Below, piece by piece: positions 62,409-64,000 of a stretch of DNA of 64,000 nt. A program made the translations under genes and the position numbers. The notes under the pieces were generated by a model, which was not told the DNA's origin, made no database searches, and worked only from the letters and a program-made list of their open reading frames with translations. Source of the DNA: Parietichytrium sp. I65-24A (taxonomy: Eukaryota; Sar; Bigyra; Thraustochytrida; Thraustochytriidae); NCBI GenBank assembly GCA_012862575.1, contig BLSF01000052.1:244644-308643 (forward strand), written 5' to 3'. The first letter of the stretch is position 1. Each line of letters opens with the position of its first letter.

Positions 62409-62843
62409 ATGGGCAAGGCTCAGCGCGCGAAGAATCGCTACAAGCGCCAGAATCCCTTGAGCGGCACTCGCAAAGATGTTGAAATGGGAGACGGAAGAAG
62501 CGTCGCAGGGTCGGCGCTGGTGGCTGGCGAGGCCAAAGCAGAGTCCCGCGGAGATGTGGAGAAGAGGCACCACAGGGAGCTCAAGCAATGGCGGCTGGAA
62601 GAGAAGGAGTTGCGCAGGTTGAAGGGGAAAGTGAAGAGCAAGTCGCCGGAAGCGGCCAAGGAAAAGAAGCGGCTCTTGCAGATGATTAAGGACAAGGACA
62701 AGGAGATTAAGGATCGCCATGCCAAAGAGCTTGCCGAGGTCATCGCGAGCAAGGAAGCCGCTGCCGGCGGTGAGGGGCCAGCCGGGGTCGATGGTGTGGA
62801 TGCAGAGCAAGAAGCTGCGGAAGATGAAGATGATATGGAGTGA
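62409..62843 (+). CDS. Small basic coiled-coil protein resembling the N-terminal module of OTUD6
   Basis: 144 aa; ATG 62409 in a GAAGATGG context. A basic N-terminus (MGKAQRAKNRYKRQNPL) is followed by a short Gly/Ala linker. Next comes a charged coil (about residues 50-110): KRHHRELKQWRLEEKELRRL, then KSPEAAKEKKRLLQMIKDKD and IKDRHAKELAEV. This parallels the N-terminal coil of OTUD6 deubiquitinases (RRHRKEKKELQAKI, then a KKRRKQL block and EQKHREELEQL). The protein ends in an acidic tail (AEQEAAEDEDDME) and has no OTU domain; none is visible downstream in any frame. It could be a free-standing relative or an unrelated nucleolar-type coil. Similarity is by eye and low-complexity bias may inflate it. 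Confidence 0.7.
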   Translation: MGKAQRAKNRYKRQNPLSGTRKDVEMGDGRSVAGSALVAGEAKAESRGDVEKRHHRELKQWRLEEKELRRLKGKVKSKSPEAAKEKKRLLQMIKDKDKEIKDRHAKELAEVIASKEAAAGGEGPAGVDGVDAEQEAAEDEDDME

Positions 62844-63599
62844 GCGTGAAGCGAACGGAATGTGACGTGAACAACGCGTTGCCTCTTCCGTGTTTCGCCA
62901 GGGCTGATGTGCGCTTCATGCTCCTCGTGCGCTTGCCTTTGAGATGGTTTCGCCTCTCTTTTTAATAATGAGATTGACTTTTCACGAGCGTCGCACAGTT
63001 TGGCAAAGTGCTTGCGATGATTTGACCTTCCGCAACGCCATGCTCGCACTCGCCTGGCGCCAGTTTTCAATCTCGCTAATGTAAACAGGATATTGACTTA
63101 TTTTCTTGAACACTGCACCCTGTCCGCGTGAACGAATCTCGCGTTGCGACGATGGCATCTGAGAAGAGCCAAGTAGAACTGGAAGCGCGGCAGTTTGAAC
63201 AAACACTTGGCGCTGAATCTCCATTCTCCCAGACTCAAGGTACACAAGAGTTGATTCCGATGCCGTGAGCCAGCCTCTCTTTAGCTTGCCTGCCATTGGA
63301 TACAGCGTCCCTGTTTGAAGCGAACAAGGGCTTGACTGAGACTGAGGCGTAACTCTCTTGTTGGGCCTCGGTGCAATCTGCAAAAGATTCTTTCTCAGGT
63401 TGAGTAAAATAAAGCAAATCTTTGTCGCTTTGCGGCAAAGTACTATATTCTCAAGCTGTTCTACTCAAGTATGTGAAAAGCTGGTTTTAGATTCTTTTAG
63501 GATTTTGTCATTTCAAATTGTGCGAAGTTGATTGTGTATTTATATTTATATATTTGGATTTGGTGTTGCCAATCGAATTAAAGTGTCAAATATGTACAT
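62844..63599. other. Convergent spacer (OTUD6-coil gene / right-edge gene)
   Basis: No supported gene; a minus-strand ORF of 133 codons (63383-62982) starts from a non-ATG codon and shows no family features. AT-rich near 63480-63600. Confidence 0.5.
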
Positions 63600-64000
63600 T
63601 TAGAACAAAACGTCTTGGACTGCGTCTCCAAGGGCGTCGGTGAGAAGGTTCAGCGTGTCGCCTTTGCAGATACTCGGGACCGGAGTGCTGCACTGGAAGG
63701 GGCACTCACCGCAAATGCAGTCACTGAGAGCCCCGCAGACCCCACCGAATGGATCGAGAAGAAGGGCGCTGGAGAGAAGCTTGGATGCGCTCATGACGAT
63801 TCCGTCGCAAACGCCGGGAATCACATCCAGAGCGTTGTACGCTGCGCATGAGACCACGGTTTCGACCGCATTTCCAGCCTGTGACGAGGAAACAAGGACG
63901 TTAGTGTTCGAGCTCTGTTTTCGGATTGCTTCTGATTCAAACTTACGATTTCCTTGGCCAGAAACTGTGGCAGCTTCTTTATCACTTCGTTGGACAGTCT
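63600..64000 (-). CDS. Cys-rich protein, last two exons, cut by right edge
   Basis: On the minus strand an exon from the window edge to 63947 (reading ...RLSNEVIKKLPQFLAKEI) ends at a GTAAGT donor. The intron 63946-63879 ends in GTCACAG, and the last exon 63878-63600 reads AGNAVETVVSCAAYNALDVI, later PFGGVCGALSDCICGECPFQ and CSTPVPSICKGDT, ending in VQDVLF and TAA. Phase 0 across the join. Eight Cys in about 60 residues and an amphipathic helical character suggest a secreted, disulfide-bonded protein. The start and any signal peptide are outside the window. I do not recognise the family. Confidence 0.6.
   Translation of the reverse strand, partial: TVQRSDKEAATVSGQGNRKFESEAIRKQSSNTNVLVSSSQAGNAVETVVSCAAYNALDVIPGVCDGIVMSASKLLSSALLLDPFGGVCGALSDCICGECPFQCSTPVPSICKGDTLNLLTDALGDAVQDVLF

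Noticed and set aside
63235-63438. Possible small gene on - (extending to 62982 in another frame)
   Set aside because: The longer frame lacks an ATG and neither has a recognisable feature.

Overview
The window is nuclear DNA of a unicellular eukaryote. Protein genes are mostly intron-poor, with short GT-AG introns of about 60-140 nt. Starts are often in a good Kozak context and spacers are rich in simple repeats. Flagellar genes (CFAP206, a CIBAR/FAM92-like BAR protein, a Tubby-like protein) sit beside general eukaryotic genes (MOT1, MIS12, PIGA, PSME3, TAM41, HSF). This fits a flagellated protist. A stramenopile of the thraustochytrid/labyrinthulid type is my best guess, but that is inference from gene content and compactness, since no rRNA is present.

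Layout, left to right. Position 60-164 (-) is the first exon of a membrane transporter cut by the left edge. TAM41 (mitochondrial CDP-DAG synthase) and a two-exon CIBAR-like BAR protein follow on +, facing a small WW/transmembrane protein on -. At 4815-16088 (+) is one uninterrupted 11.3-kb ORF for a protein with about sixteen C2 domains, EF-hands, a coiled coil and a SAM domain, the most unusual gene here. Then come a NIPA-type Mg2+ transporter, an unidentified membrane protein with an unresolved 5' end, an HSF and MOT1/BTAF1.

At 29-36 kb are two head-to-head DUF885 putative metallohydrolases: one intronless, the other with two introns at sites the first lacks. From 36.9 to 48.6 kb lie a long coiled-coil protein with an in-frame stop-free intron, a secreted Cys-rich protein, a Tubby-like protein and a two-exon CLC chloride channel. 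From 49.8 to 56.8 kb lie PIGA, proteasome activator PSME3, a four-exon MIS12 (reconstructed here; it includes a 27-nt exon) and CFAP206. The right end holds a severin/fragmin-type gelsolin, a small protein resembling only the N-terminal coil of OTUD6 deubiquitinases, and the last two exons of a Cys-rich protein cut by the right edge.

There is no operon-like logic. Several neighbours are convergent with very short 3' spacing (PIGA/PSME3, 37 nt between stop codons). The themes are ciliary/cytoskeletal (CIBAR, TULP, CFAP206, gelsolin), Ca2+/membrane (multi-C2 protein) and ion transport (NIPA, CLC). Spacers carry recurrent CTAG/GTAC palindromic words, polypurine tracts and tandem repeats. I saw no tRNA, rRNA, CRISPR, transposon or virus-like gene that I could support. 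Exon borders and starts are my own reading and have no transcript support.
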